DNA of 64,000 nucleotides from Cryptomeria japonica (GCF_030272615.1 NC_081407.1:150289744-150353743); one strand, 5' to 3'. Numbered from the stretch's first letter, positions 34,235-46,027 are shown. Translations and numbers: made by a program. Notes: generated from the sequence alone by a model not told the origin.

Positions 34235-35724
34235 CAATCATGTTCCCCCTGGTGCGGCTGGTGAGACTTGGCCTAGTGCTGTGAATGGGGGCTCTGTGGG
34301 GGTTTCCTCGAAGGACAGTGATACGGTGCATCCAACACCCTTTGCTGCTGATCGGGGTGTCCGTGGCTTGGGGGCTGTGGTTGTTTTTGTGTGCAAACCT
34401 TTGGTTTTTAAGGTGTTTGTTGATACTGATATGGAGATCATCCACACTTCCTCTGTGTTTGAAGCTCATGGTCTGATCTGCAGGTTTCGGGGTTTTTCGC
34501 CAAGCCTTCCTCAGCTGCACACTTGGATTTCCCAAAGTTGGGAACCGATCATAAAAGGTTCAATTAACATTTTTCCTTCAGCCAAGGGTTTTTTCATTGC
34601 TAAATTTGAATATGCAGAGGACAGATCAAAAATCTTAGGGATTAATCCTTTCAGCTGGGAGGACAAATATGTTTTGATGGTTAAACCCTGGTTCTCAGGC
34701 TTTAACCCATCTATTGATTCATTTAATGAGATTCCTATTTGGGTTAGGCTCCCTAACCTTCCCCTTCATCTATGGACGGACTCTCTGCTAGAGGAAGTGG
34801 GGGAGGCTTTAGGCGAATTCCTAATGATTGATAAGGAATCTTACCAAATTTATCATTCTACTTATGCTCGTATTTTGGTTAACATTGATGTCTCTAAAGG
34901 GCTTCCATCTGATTTAGAGATTGAATCTTCCTTGGGATCTTGGGTCCAACCACTCGACTTTGAAGGTATCCCCTTTAGATGTCGAAAGTGCTTCCAGATT
35001 GGACATGTCACTGCAAGTTGTGAAACAGATAAAAAGAAAAAAAGATCTGCTTCTTGGTGGAAGGTTGCATCCTCTAAACATTATTTTGTTAAAAAGAAAA
35101 GCTTCTCCCAGGTGGTGGCACAAGTTCCTCAGGTTGAGGGTTCGCCTTTGGTTGCTGCCTCTGTTTCTGGTGTTGCCTTGCCTCAGGAATGTGTGGATGC
35201 CTGCGGTGGCATCCCGAGTGATCGTTTGAAAAATGTTGGATCTTCCTCTTCGATGGATGACCCTCCCGCATCTCAGATTGTTGTTGGATCTTCTGTTGTC
35301 TCTGCCTCTCTGGATGTTGGATCTATTCCTCCTGATGATGGGAGGTCCTCTATTTTGGACCCATCCTCTTGGCAAAAGGTTGCTGCTAGGGTTGAGGAGG
35401 GATGGATTACTGTTAAAAGTAAAAAATCTAAATTGTCCCAGTCCTCTTTTGATATGACCCTTCGATCCCAGAAGGGTAGGTCAAATTCCTGATCCTTCTT
35501 GGTTGGGTTAGGGCTGTTGGTTTGTTGCAACCTGGTGGTTTTTGGTGGGGGTTTTTATTGTTGTTCCCCTTCTTTTGATTGGTTGTGCCAAATCTCTTTT
35601 GTGTTCTGTTTCTTTGAGTGGTCTTTCAAGTTTATCTTTCGGTTCGGGTTGCAGGTCCTTCTAAAACCTGTCTTGTAAAGGGTTTTTGGTCCCTTAAAAA
35701 CTTGTTTTTCCTTAATCAAAAACA
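34235..35724 (+). mobile_element. ORF1-only non-LTR element, longer copy (1490 bp), with 10-bp TSD
   Basis: The 10-bp duplication atcttaaaaa is at 34225-34234 and 35725-35734. The element opens inside ORF1 (the frame is open from its first bases, so it is 5'-truncated), runs to the ORF1 stop at 35492, then has a tail of about 230 bp ending ttccttaatcaaaaaca. There is no ORF2, endonuclease, reverse transcriptase or RNase H. The tail matches that of the inverted copy at 32822-33522 along its length, so the 3' terminus is a family character rather than a chance truncation. The element must be mobilised in trans, presumably by a related LINE. Confidence 0.83.
34281..35492 (+). CDS. LINE-type ORF1 protein: DUF4283 plus CCHC zinc knuckle
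   Basis: A 403-codon open frame. The 34281 start is a GTG, and the frame is open upstream to the element's truncated 5' end, so no native start is present. Residues about 55-215 form a DUF4283 domain (LICRFRGFSPSLPQLH, SAKGFFIAKF, IPIWVRLPNLPLHLW). A zinc knuckle follows at C234, C237, H242 and C247 (C-x2-C-x4-H-x4-C), then a Lys-rich patch and a long low-complexity C-terminal region ending in SKLSQSSFDMTLRSQKG. In plant L1-like elements this protein binds RNA in the retrotransposition particle. The frame has no internal stop, so the copy is recent or the C-terminus is under constraint. The N-terminus is missing. It is related to the frameshifted ORF1 at 29266-30439 but clearly diverged from it. 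Confidence 0.82.
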   Translation: MNGGSVGVSSKDSDTVHPTPFAADRGVRGLGAVVVFVCKPLVFKVFVDTDMEIIHTSSVFEAHGLICRFRGFSPSLPQLHTWISQSWEPIIKGSINIFPSAKGFFIAKFEYAEDRSKILGINPFSWEDKYVLMVKPWFSGFNPSIDSFNEIPIWVRLPNLPLHLWTDSLLEEVGEALGEFLMIDKESYQIYHSTYARILVNIDVSKGLPSDLEIESSLGSWVQPLDFEGIPFRCRKCFQIGHVTASCETDKKKKRSASWWKVASSKHYFVKKKSFSQVVAQVPQVEGSPLVAASVSGVALPQECVDACGGIPSDRLKNVGSSSSMDDPPASQIVVGSSVVSASLDVGSIPPDDGRSSILDPSSWQKVAARVEEGWITVKSKKSKLSQSSFDMTLRSQKGRSNS

Positions 35725-35734
35725 ATCTTAAAAA

Positions 35735-37694
35735 TAGAAAATAAAATAAAAACAAAAACTCTTGAAGTATTATAATGATCACCCCAATCAAATTCCCTAA
35801 TATATTCATATGAATATCTATTTAATCATTAAAGATCACATCCCTCATTGAAGCCTTTCTTCGTTGGCACAATATTTATATTTTTCTAGAAAAACTATTT
35901 AGTAGAACATATTTTGCTTGATCAGTAATTGAATAAAAAGATTTGCAAAGGTAACTTTAATTCCACTCTCTAGAATGGTATCCAAGGGATGAAAATAGAT
36001 TCCAAAAATTGTATTGTTCATTACACCCCATCGTTGAAAAAGGAAATTCAGACTTTGACTTGTGGTTCCAAATATGTAGTAATATCACTTTGAAATAAAG
36101 TAGAATGAAAGTTGATAAACCATTGTAACAAAATGTCAGGTGATAAATCACAATCTTGGTAGGAGACTCTATCCCATATAGAGATATGCTTTTATATTTT
36201 TTAATCATTGATTGGAGACTCTATTCCATATACAGATATAGTTTTGTACTTTTCAATCATTTGATTGGATTATCTTGTAGATTTTGTATGTTGATGATAA
36301 TTGTTTTTTTCTCATCTATTATTTAAACTTTGGGCATGTTTTGTTGATCCATTAAAAAAATTGGTATGTTTTAAATGTGAAAAGATGTTGGTATGTATGT
36401 TAATCAATGTGGATTTCTAAAAGATGTTGGCATGTATGTTAATCAATGTGGATTTCTAAAAGAATGATTCAAAACTGTAGAATGGAAGAACAATCCATTA
36501 AAATTTATCCATATTTAAAGGATCAAAACACTACCAATCCAACATATATAGCAATCAAATAATTCATTAAATTTTTATTACAATGATAGAGATTACATCA
36601 TTGTAAACAAAAATACTTTTTGTTTCATGTTTCTTTTCAATTGCTTTTTGTTTTATGTTTTCTCTCCAAGTCCATATGTCTAGAATATTAAAAATCATTT
36701 TAAATAAAAAAATTAGGGAGAAATAGTTAAGGATGCAACTTATATGATTAACAAATTACCACATCATCACTCGTTAAAAAAAAAAGGAAAAAAGGAAAAA
36801 AGGTAAAAGGGATGGATTGATTAGGAAAACTTTTGTGAAATCTTTGTTTTTTAGTTTTGATTATAATGTGTATGTTACAAAGGAAAGAGGAAAGTTAAGA
36901 TAGATTATTTACAAGAAAATACTATATTTATATCATGTATAGTGATATGAAATTTGGAACCCATAATTGATATAAGATTAAATTGAAATCGTAATATAAA
37001 GAGATCTAAAATCATCCAATAAAAGAATAAAAAAGACAAAAACAGTTTAAAAGGTTTCAATTTTAATTAATAGGTGAAAAATGTGTATCTAAATATAAAT
37101 TAAGAGAAGAAGGTGAACTAGTAAAGGAAGAACCTCATACCTTAAAGAAGATTAATTTGAGAAATAAAGTGTACCTAGAAAGGTTAATGGACTTAATTTT
37201 GTTCTTTTGTTTTTATCTATTATTTATGAAGATCTTATAATAGACCATCAATTTTCCTAAAGGATAAGACTTATAAGTTATAACATATACCACCTCCTTA
37301 CAATTCAAGTTAACTTCTCTAAATCTTAGCAATTAATCACCTGCGTCGAAATATAAAATAAATCCAATTAAGATCTTAATTACTTAGTGGTGTTATACCT
37401 ACCATCTTGATCACTAAGCCTTTTTCTTGTGAAACATAATACATACTTGAGTCATAGACTTTGTCATTTAACTCACTACATCTAGGATTTTGCCTTTATC
37501 AAGTATCATTTGATCTAATGAGCTCATATAATTATCATGTGTCATTTGATTGATCTCATTTAATATCTTTGATCTCATTTGGTCAATTTTCATCCAAGTG
37601 TTACCTCGCCATTTATAATCCTTTTATTGATCAAGTTCACTTAATTTGGTAGTTAAAACATGCTCATACTAAGTATCACTTAATACCATCACGA
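35735..37694. other. AT-rich non-coding with short duplications
   Basis: No gene was seen in about 2 kb. Imperfect direct repeats occur at about 36160-36250 (units sharing ggagactctatYccatata and gatat) and at 36383-36462, where atgtatgttaatcaatgtgg plus gatttctaaaa occurs twice. No element borders recognised. Confidence 0.5.
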
Positions 37695-37892
37695 GTTCTT
37701 CATCTCATCAAGTGTTACTTGATAACCACATTCTTTTTTAGTTGTGATAAACCATATCATGTTCTTCATCTCATCAAGTGTTACTTGATAACCACGTTCT
37801 TTTTTAGTTGTGATAAACCATATCGTGTTCTTCATCTCATCAAGTGTTACTTGATAACCACGTTCTTTTTTAGTTGTGGTAAATCATATCTT
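37695..37892. repeat. Tandem repeat, three units of 66 bp
   Basis: Units begin gttcttcatctcatcaagtg at 37695, 37761 and 37827 and continue with ttacttgataaccac and ttttttagttgtg. They differ by only a few bases, so the array is young. The open frame across it is a by-product of the unit length, which is a multiple of three. The 37893-38929 stretch downstream has no recognised gene; its last few hundred bases should contain the bHLH promoter. Confidence 0.88.
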
Positions 37893-38929
37893 GCCTACTC
37901 AAAACATCACGTTAATTTCATCACTGAAAAATAATAATAATAATTCTACGTATATATATTTAAATGATTCATAAAGATCCATGACCAGATCTAAATAAGA
38001 GATAACTAATTTAATAATATTAAACTAATACTTCTATTTAAGAAGTATCTTCTTATAGAAGTTGTCCTTGAAACAAGGTTATCAGTACTTTTTAGGGTGA
38101 ATTTTGCATATCCATCTATTTTTCAATTGGTTTTGTGTCCATTTTGAGTAGTTTTTATCCTTGTTATGTTTATTTCAAACCAAAAATTATGTTTGTTTAA
38201 CATAAGCAACATTGTGAACCCTTATCACATAGGTCCCAAGACCAATTTCACATCTAGAAAATAAGATACTTAAATGAATTAAGAGACTTAGTTTCTTAAA
38301 TAAAAGACAGGTTAGAACCATTTTCTATGAATTTCTTTGTGAGGAGTCATAATGCATTATTGTTTTGTTTTAAGATGCTAGTAACATTTTTTTGTATTAT
38401 CTTTATCTATTGTACTTTGTTATTGGATTTGATCAACCCAATAATCTTGTATATATAATTTATTTTATAATAAAAGAGGATACTCATATCATCTAGAAAG
38501 CATGATTATCATCTTGGAATATATGTTGATCAATATTTTTTGATATATTATAAATAAATACATTTAAGATATATATACATTTTATTTCTTTTATAATTTA
38601 AAAATTATTTTTTAACAAATATTGAAAGTTAAATTGTCTTATACCATCAATAATCCAATACATTGTATCAATGTTTTGTACAATAAACAGTCATTTATTT
38701 AACATTCAATATGATAAAATCTGGAATGCTCCACAATCATATTATTATTTATTATAAAATGTACAGTATTCTACTTTTTAAATAGCTCTGTGAAAATTTG
38801 TAGACAATACTTAGAAAATTCTAGGTCCAATCCTATCCATGTGATTACTGACGAAACAAATACCAGTCTACAGTACAGTCAAGCACATCAACCTGTAAAA
38901 GTAAAACACACCAAATAAGCATATCAATT

Positions 38930-40567
38930 ATGGAGCCCAAAAATTGTACTTTGCCTACTAAATCTATAGACTGGTCAGGTAATGGAACAATCGGTTTACC
39001 CACAAAACGTAGATCTGATGTTGCATGCGAAGGACTCATGAGTTGTTCAATTGAACCCAGCAAGAGAAAATCACCACTAGTGGTTGCAGAGAAATTGAGG
39101 AGAGATCGAATGAGAGATCTTTGTGCAAAACTGGAATCTCTGATACCAATTACTCGCCGTAAGGTAAGAGAAAATTGTCAATGGTTGCTAGTTAAGTGCA
39201 GCTATAACTTATAAGAGATAGATATGGCTGATCGTGTTGAATTCATTTATGATTATTGTTGATTTTCTATAATTTATCATAAGAATAATAGAAAGTTAAA
39301 GTTCTTAAAAAAAACAGAGTGATCTGAAACAATTTATAGGACATGGATATGACTGATGTATTGAATTCATTTGTGATTGTTATTGTTTTTAGATTAGACT
39401 GAGTTTTTATTATCAATGCTTTAGATTACACTGGATGATCTCTCATCAGAATAATAAAGAGTTAGAAAAGAAAAACATACGAAACTTGCACACAATTTAA
39501 TTCAGAAATAACAGAAAAAAATGTGCAGAGTGTGATCCAAAGCATTGATAAACACTGGGGCACAATCTAATCCAGAAAAAAAGAATTTTGGAGTGTGATC
39601 CAAAACATTGATAAAAACTCACACATACAATCTAATTTAGAAATAACAAAAAATAATCACACATTTGATATAGATATGACTTACTTTGTTGAATTCATTT
39701 ATGATTTTTGTTATTTTTTTAATCAATATTTTGGATCACTCTTTGATCCAACATCTGAATAAAAGAGTATGATCTGAAATATTGATAAAAATTCTTACAC
39801 AGTCTAATTCAGAAATAGAGAAAAAATCAAGGAGTGTGATCCAAAACATTGATAGAAACTCACACACAATATAATTCAAAATAACAAAAAACGAATCACT
39901 GAATGTGATCTGAATGTTGATATAAACTTCCCACATTTTAATTTTTTTTTTAAAAACCAGAAAAAAAAAACTATTGAATGTATTTAGAAACATTGATAAA
40001 AAAATTTACTCACAATCTAATCCATAAATTAAAAAAGATCAAAATATATTATCCAAAATTCAAACATTGATTTAAAAAATCACACACTATCTAATCTAAA
40101 AAAAAATAACATCCATTAGAATTATGAAATGTGAAAATCTGATACCATGAACTCATTTGTACTTGGAAATGCAGATGGACAGATGCGCGATAGTGAAGGA
40201 AGCGAGTGACTACATTCAAAAACTGTAAGATGATATATATCGATTGAAGGAACAAAGAGAAAATCTCCTTGCAAAACAGAAAGGTGGGGAAACAGGAAAA
40301 CAAATCAGAGTGCTTACTAAGGTGGAGGTGGAGGTTTATGGAAAGGAGGTTATAATTATCATTTGTAGCAGTAAAAAGCCGAGGTGCATTTCCAAGTTGA
40401 TTGAGGAGGTTGAAAGACATGGCCTAGATGTGCATATGTTACAGTTTTCAACAACTGAATTCATTGCATATCTCCACTTCCATGCCATTTTTAGGGTAGA
40501 TATCAAAGAGCATTATGCTCCCCAGTTACAATCTTCTCTGCAAAACAGGCTACTTCTCGTGTATTAA
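38930..40567 (+). pseudogene. bHLH transcription factor with ACT-like C-terminus, nonsense codon in exon 2
   Basis: Exon 1 (38930-39163, ATG start, 78 codons) ends in a bHLH basic region and helix 1: SPLVVAEKLRRDRMRDLCAK, then LESLIPITRRK. The intron runs 39164-40174 (gtaaga...gcag). Exon 2 (from 40175) gives helix 2, MDRCAIVKEASDYIQKL, then TAA at 40226-40228, then in the same frame DDIYRLKEQRENLLAKQ and an ACT-like domain (TKVEVEVYGKEV, SKLIEEVERHGLDVHMLQ) to a stop at 40565-40567. The family usually has Gln after K/E-L here, so TAA is one C-to-T change from CAA. The basic region keeps the Glu and Arg residues that read E-boxes, but the usual His is Leu. The product would stop within helix 2, losing the rest of the dimer interface, so the locus is probably non-functional, unless it is edited or the base is a sequencing error. 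Subfamily not assigned. Confidence 0.8.
39400..40110. repeat. Diverged tandem repeat in the bHLH intron, about seven units
   Basis: Units of roughly 60-75 bp share gtgatccaaaacattgat, aactcacacacaatctaat and cagaaataacaaaaaa in decayed form. Instances begin near 39529, 39595, 39770, 39836, 39905, 39980 and 40045. A further unit lies outside the gene near 53135, and the motif is present reversed near 24250, so the unit is dispersed as well as tandem. Confidence 0.7.
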
Positions 40568-40850
40568 ATTATCAGTTCCAGATTTTCTATAAGGTAAAAA
40601 AAGAGCATATGCAATCAAACTCATACCCCCCCCCCCAAAAAAAAGGCAGGAATAGTGGCAGAATAAGAAAGAAATAGTGATGGATACAAAACGTACGGGC
40701 TGAGCGTAGATCATGCATCTCTAGCAAGTCTTGAATTTGAATAAAAAAAATTAAATGACCTCAACAAGCTTTGGGTGAAAAAGTAAAAGGAATACATTTA
40801 ATAATAATGGAGAGGAGTCCTAAAAGCTTGTCATAGTTTAATGGAGAGCT

Positions 40851-41130
40851 TGTTAGAATTAATACATAATATGGTTATTTAATAAATAAATAATACTAAA
40901 GTTGGAGTTATATATTAGTCAAGGGAATTGGAGTAGAGTGAATGTTGGATGTTCAAATATATGGGTATATGATAAATATTGATAGAATTTATGAATTATT
41001 GTACAAACAATATTATCAATCTAAATATTTGGTGTCTTATATATTTTGTTTGTTTTTTTATTTTACTATAAATGTAATTTTTTATTATTATTTATTGATT
41101 TGATCTTAAATTCTATCATGGTATTAGAGC
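40851..41130 (+). mobile_element. Copia 5' LTR (about 268 bp) with primer-binding site
   Basis: The block starts TGTTAGAAT and ends ATTCTATCA at 41118 (inverted ends with one mismatch) and is followed at once by tggtattagagc (41119-41130), one base from the initiator-Met tRNA primer-binding site tggtatcagagc used by many plant copia elements. Short LTRs of this size are usual for copia. A gag-like relic follows on the same strand. No 3' LTR partner was found. Confidence 0.7.
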
Positions 41131-41899
41131 AAGTAAATAAAATAGAAGGATGAATTAATTTTTATCTAGATATGGAAAGATCAATGGATTGAATTTTAAT
41201 TTCAATTGTTATTTTATAAGTCTATGTTCGAGCAATAAAAACCTACCTATTTTTTAAGTCTATGTTGAGCAATTAAAATTTACCTCCATGAACATACTAT
41301 TAGCATTTCTATCTTACACAATTTACTATGTTGTAGTTACATTAAGTGAGCTTAAGTTATTAAAATTGTAAATATTTTTTGGAAACATGCATTTAGTATA
41401 AGAATAAAGATTAAAAGGAGACATTTTAAGAATAAAGAATGTTTTATTCATAAGAGATTAAAAGGGGACATTTTGACATCTTTGCACAAAGAAAGTTACT
41501 TGGATTGTAAAGTCAAATTAAAGTGGACAACTTATATATGATGTTATAAGAATATATTTCTTTTGTTGTGTTTATTTATTTATTATAATTTTGTTTTGAT
41601 TTCAACATGGAATAATGAGATTGGTAGAAGTAAAGTTGTCAATATATTAATTACATAATTGTTTAGATTTAATCTTTAAAAAATGTAATAATAGAAATCC
41701 AAAACATCTACATAATACAAATGAATTTATAAAATGAGCAACTAAATATTGTAAAGTAACATCATTAATTAGTCTCTCATTATATCATGCACACTTAAAT
41801 CTCATATATCCAATAAAAAAAGACAAATAAAATATGAGATGGTACTGATTCGTTATTTAGATCTCAAGCTTCTAGTGTCAGGATGTCAATCAAGTAGAA

Positions 41900-42460
41900 A
41901 GTCTTTATCTTGAAGATGACTAAAGGTAAAAGTGTTGTTGAACACATCAATACATTTTGATCTCTTCTCAATTAACTTGTTGACATTAATAATAACATTA
42001 ATGATAATGATGCTAAGTACAAAAATTACTAGTATGCACACAATTTTTTATAACCTCGCATTTGTATTAAACAAAATCAATCTAAGTTCGAAAAAATGTG
42101 ATTTTTTCTTTGATTTATGATGGAAATCAATTCATGAAACTTCACTTATTTAATAAAGAAATTACTTCTTTTTTTCCAATACTTTTCTATTAGGTTTTAG
42201 AGGAAAACACTAAAAGTTTTAATTGCTTCTATGCTAAGAAGAAAAAATGTTTTGATGAATTCATTCAATGTGTCAAGGATCTCATCAACAATTTGAAGAC
42301 ATATTAATTTTTTTTTACAACTAAAAGAAAGGTTAAATATTGTGATTTTCCAATTAAACATTTTGACTCTCCTCATCGAAATAACATCATGGAGGAATAT
42401 AGATTTCAAGAAATAACTCGGTCAAAGAGGTTGCTATAAGATAGACAATATTAAATGAAC
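41900..42460 (+). pseudogene. Decayed copia gag
   Basis: In one plus-strand frame 41919-42020 reads as a copia gag core: MTKGKSVVEHINTF, then a stop, then a segment close to the usual SLL-QLV...INDND. Other frames continue with further stops to about 42460. It lies about 0.8 kb after the primer-binding site, the right place for gag. Several stops and shifts make it non-functional. Confidence 0.6.
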
Positions 42461-42741
42461 AACCCATCTCAAGCTAGTATGGTTATATTTAGTTATTTTT
42501 AGAGTAAAATATAATCAAAATTTTAAGAAGATTACTTCACATGAAAAGAAAGATTTTGAATAAGACATCAATATTTATATAAAATTATTATGATGTATTT
42601 ATCTATGCATTTATATATTTATGTATTTATTTATATAAGTGTGTGTGTGCACGTGCGTATGTGTATATGTGCATAAAAAAAAAAAATTATAATAATAAAT
42701 TGTCTTAGTATTTGAAGAATAAATTCAATTGTTGGAGATAA

Positions 42742-42841
42742 ATATTAGCTCATGATGGAGTCACTCATTCTCCAATACCATATTGAAGCTCAATATTAGC
42801 TCATAATGGAGTCATTCATGCTTTGATACCATGTTCAAGTG
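42742..42841. repeat. Tandem duplication, two units of about 50 bp
   Basis: aatattagctcatgatggag... and aatattagctcataatggag... are adjacent, each continuing with agtcaYtcat and ending near ccat-ttcaag. The second unit contains the primer-binding-like site of the neighbouring minus-strand LTR. Confidence 0.75.
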
Positions 42842-43236
42842 AGAAAATAGGATGCAACCAAGAACTATGATCTACAACACTAAATAACCTTCTATGCACA
42901 TAAGAAAGAAGAAACAAAGAAGATGATATTCAACCAATCAAGAATACAATATGCTCAACATTCTTTACAATTTTAGAGGAACCTTGCTTATATAGGCATA
43001 GTGAGAGATAAGATTAGACAAGATCATGACATATGTCTTAATCCTATGACATGATACAGCTAACATAAATAAATGTTAAAAGACCTAGAACACAAGAAGT
43101 AAATGAGATAAGATAAGTTAGTTTTTCATTGACAACTAAGACTTGTACAAAGAATCCTAGGACCCAAGTAAACTTGACATGTGAATAGGACCTATAGACT
43201 CTAGGTGAATTATTTAGGTAAAACACCTTGTTCACA
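42832..43236 (-). mobile_element. Probable copia LTR (about 405 bp), minus strand
   Basis: The plus strand starts TGTTCAAGTG and ends CTTGTTCACA. On the minus strand the LTR is followed by tggtatcaaagc (42833-42822), close to the initiator-Met primer-binding site, so this would be a 5' LTR of a minus-strand element whose body lies below 42822. A TATA-like ctatataagc is read on the minus strand at about 43000-42990. The second LTR and the TSD were not found. Confidence 0.6.
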
Positions 43237-45940
43237 CCAATAACCCCATTAAGTGCAGCTTAGGGAGAAACAAACCAATGCAAAGATGCAAAATATGGGT
43301 CCTAAAAGCAAGCTATGATGAGGTCCCAAAAAGGGAGAAAAACCACATGGGATGAAAATCCCCTCTAAAGGAGAGAAAAAGAAAAAGGTGAATAACTAAG
43401 AAACATCCACAAAAATGTACCAAAAATAACATGAACATGGAGAACATCATTGAAGCAAGATTAATTTGTAGATAGCTATCAAAATATTACTAAGTTATAG
43501 TGTTGTAAGTGAAGAACCTTTTCTAAAAATAAGATGACTATCAAGATCAAGAAAACAATAATATACATGTGTAACTCAAACAACACTACTCAAAACATAA
43601 TCAGATGACAAACAAAGAAAAAAAGATATCAAAGTTGAAGATATAGATGATACGAATCTACACAAGTGGCTTAAATGTAACTACTTAACCAATACAAGTA
43701 AAAAATGTAAGTGCCAATAGTTTGAAGATCACTTATCGACTAAGGATGGAAGGTTTCCTCAAAAAAATAGGAATGAAAGAGTTACTTGTTGTTCACTCCA
43801 AAGTGAAACCAAGCAAGCATTAGCACATGGATAGTATAATAGCCCACATAATACTAACTAGGGAGAGTCTTGATAGATCCACATAAATTTTGTCACTGAG
43901 TAGTGCATGAAGGAGAAAAAATAACATATGAAAGTACTTAAGAGAGAGTACCTAAAACTTAAAAAAAAGAGTACAAAAACAAGGTACACACATGAGGCAA
44001 GAATCAATAGGATTTTTTATTATCGTGGAGGGACGCTCACTTGAAAAATATGTGATTTGAGAATAATGAAGAAAATACACAAATCCCCCATGAAATTTTA
44101 CAATAGTGTAACTAACAATATGTGCAAAATCCCCAAAAGTATGTACAAAAATGTTAATTTATCTTAGTACATCTACAACAAGGAAAGTACATTAAAAAGA
44201 TGCTCAAAGTATCCATAAAGGACCAAAATACTAGATACACATATAAATTAACCCAATTGAAGCCGTATGACACAAAAAAAGGTTTCCAATTGCCAAAATA
44301 TCCTAGTAATCAACAAATGTGAAAATACTAAAGTGATGCCCACTTTTTAATACATGTGAACACAATACAACCTCCTAAATTTAAATTGGGCATGGCACTA
44401 GATATCAAAGCATGGTTTCAACACTAGGAACTTTGGATTTTAGTTGTTTGAAAAATAATTTTGTTTATTTTATTATTTTTTTAATATATTTTAGATGATG
44501 CATTGATCAAAGAAAGGACACTATGTGCTAGTAAGGCTCATTATAGGTCATAATATTCTAAGGGTAGTCATCATCAATCTCGGCTAGATTTAGGACCTTA
44601 GATTCTACATGCATTGTAGAACTTGGGAGGAGTTATTGAGGAGAGGTTATTGCCAATACAAGAAGATCTTCAAGATGATCAGGCACCACTATCCACTAAG
44701 GAGCATGTTTTTTTCTTATTGAGAGTAAAACTAAAGTCCTACTCGTGTACATGTATGAATTGAGGGGATGTTGATGAGTTGGTACACAATCCACCACTGC
44801 ATCGAGCATACCCTCAACCTAAGATGAACTCACCACCAAGAGCTTATCGAGAATGAAAGGAAGTCGAGGTACAAAAAATGATTCAATGCTAATCAAAATA
44901 GGAGATTGAATGTAAATATTCTTAAAACTTTAATAGTTGCAATTTAGATGCACATTAAAAGTAAATCAAAGATTAAAAATAATGCAAATCATAACACAAT
45001 GTTTAAATGGGAAAACCTTTTCAAAAGAAAACCAACACTCCCAAACACAAAGCTCAATTATAATACCAACAATAATAGTTACAATACAATGAACAAAGCC
45101 AATGCCCTACAAGAATAATTACAACAACAAACAAATTAAGAGCAATTTTGGTAGCATAACATAATCTCATAAAAATTTAAATCTATCATAGAAAATACTC
45201 TAATGCACCGAGAATTTATGGTGCTCACACATGAAGATTAGGAGCCCATGGTTTCCAAAACCATCTCCAGCTAGATTACCTTATCTGCATGATATACTAG
45301 AGTGGAAATAGGATACTATTTCCATGGATTTTATTTCATTTTTCTTTGTCTTAGCTTGTTCATTATTACTAGGTTTTATTTTCCTAGTCTTTGCTTATGT
45401 TTGTTTGTTTTTGTTTTTTTCATTTTTGGCTTTTTAATTGTAAGTGTTTGTGTTTATGTTTATTTAATTTCTTTTTCTTTTTCTTTTTCTTTTTTTTTTG
45501 TTTGTTTATTTTCTTTTATTGGGATTGTGAACTTTTCTTCTATTTCAACTTTTATTTACTATTGTCTTTAATTTTTTTTCTTGGTTTGTTTTCATCTCTA
45601 TTAACAACTTTATTTTTTATTTTAATATAAATTTATTTAATTATCATTTTGTTATTTAGTTATCTTTTTTTCAATTTATTATTTTAATTTCTCTATTTTT
45701 AATACTTCCATAGGTTTGATTATAGTTCTTTGGCATCATTAAATTATTTCTTATTCTTTTTTATATGTTGTCCCTCTTTTTCCTTTTTTAGTTTTAGCAT
45801 AGGCTCGGTTAGTTTCTAGCCTTTCTTCTCCTTATTTTTTGATTTTTCACTACTTTGTAGTCTTTATTTTCTTCTTTCCCTTGGGTATGTGCAAGATCAA
45901 GGGGGGCCAAAAAGTGGCAATAGAGAAAAAAATGCGCTTT
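43237..45940. other. Decayed retroelement DNA and a T-rich tract, no gene
   Basis: About 2.7 kb with no intact gene. Words such as aaagggagaaaaaccacatgg (43329-43349) recall the degenerate interior of copia elements, but no domain could be read. From about 45310 to 45800 the plus strand is very T-rich (repeated ttttcttttt and gtttgtttg), and the open frames there are low-complexity artefacts. Confidence 0.45.
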
Positions 45941-46027
45941 CAACCTTTCCAAACACGCCAAAATCCGCTTTGACTTTTTGTTTGGGTCGGGCGAAATTTG
46001 AATTTGGTTTGGTAATACCAAACCAAA

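Noticed and set aside
34914-35375. 153-codon minus-strand frame
   Set aside because: It is antisense to the 403-codon ORF1, whose DUF4283 and zinc knuckle mark it as the real frame.
40225-40279. Splicing around the bHLH stop (gtaaga at 40225, acceptor aaaacag near 40279)
   Set aside because: The intron would be about 55 bp, shorter than plant introns normally are, and would remove sequence that clearly encodes the conserved helix 2 extension.
45302-45630. Phe-rich hydrophobic open frames resembling membrane proteins
   Set aside because: They translate a T-rich low-complexity tract; two frames overlap in different phases with the same bias.
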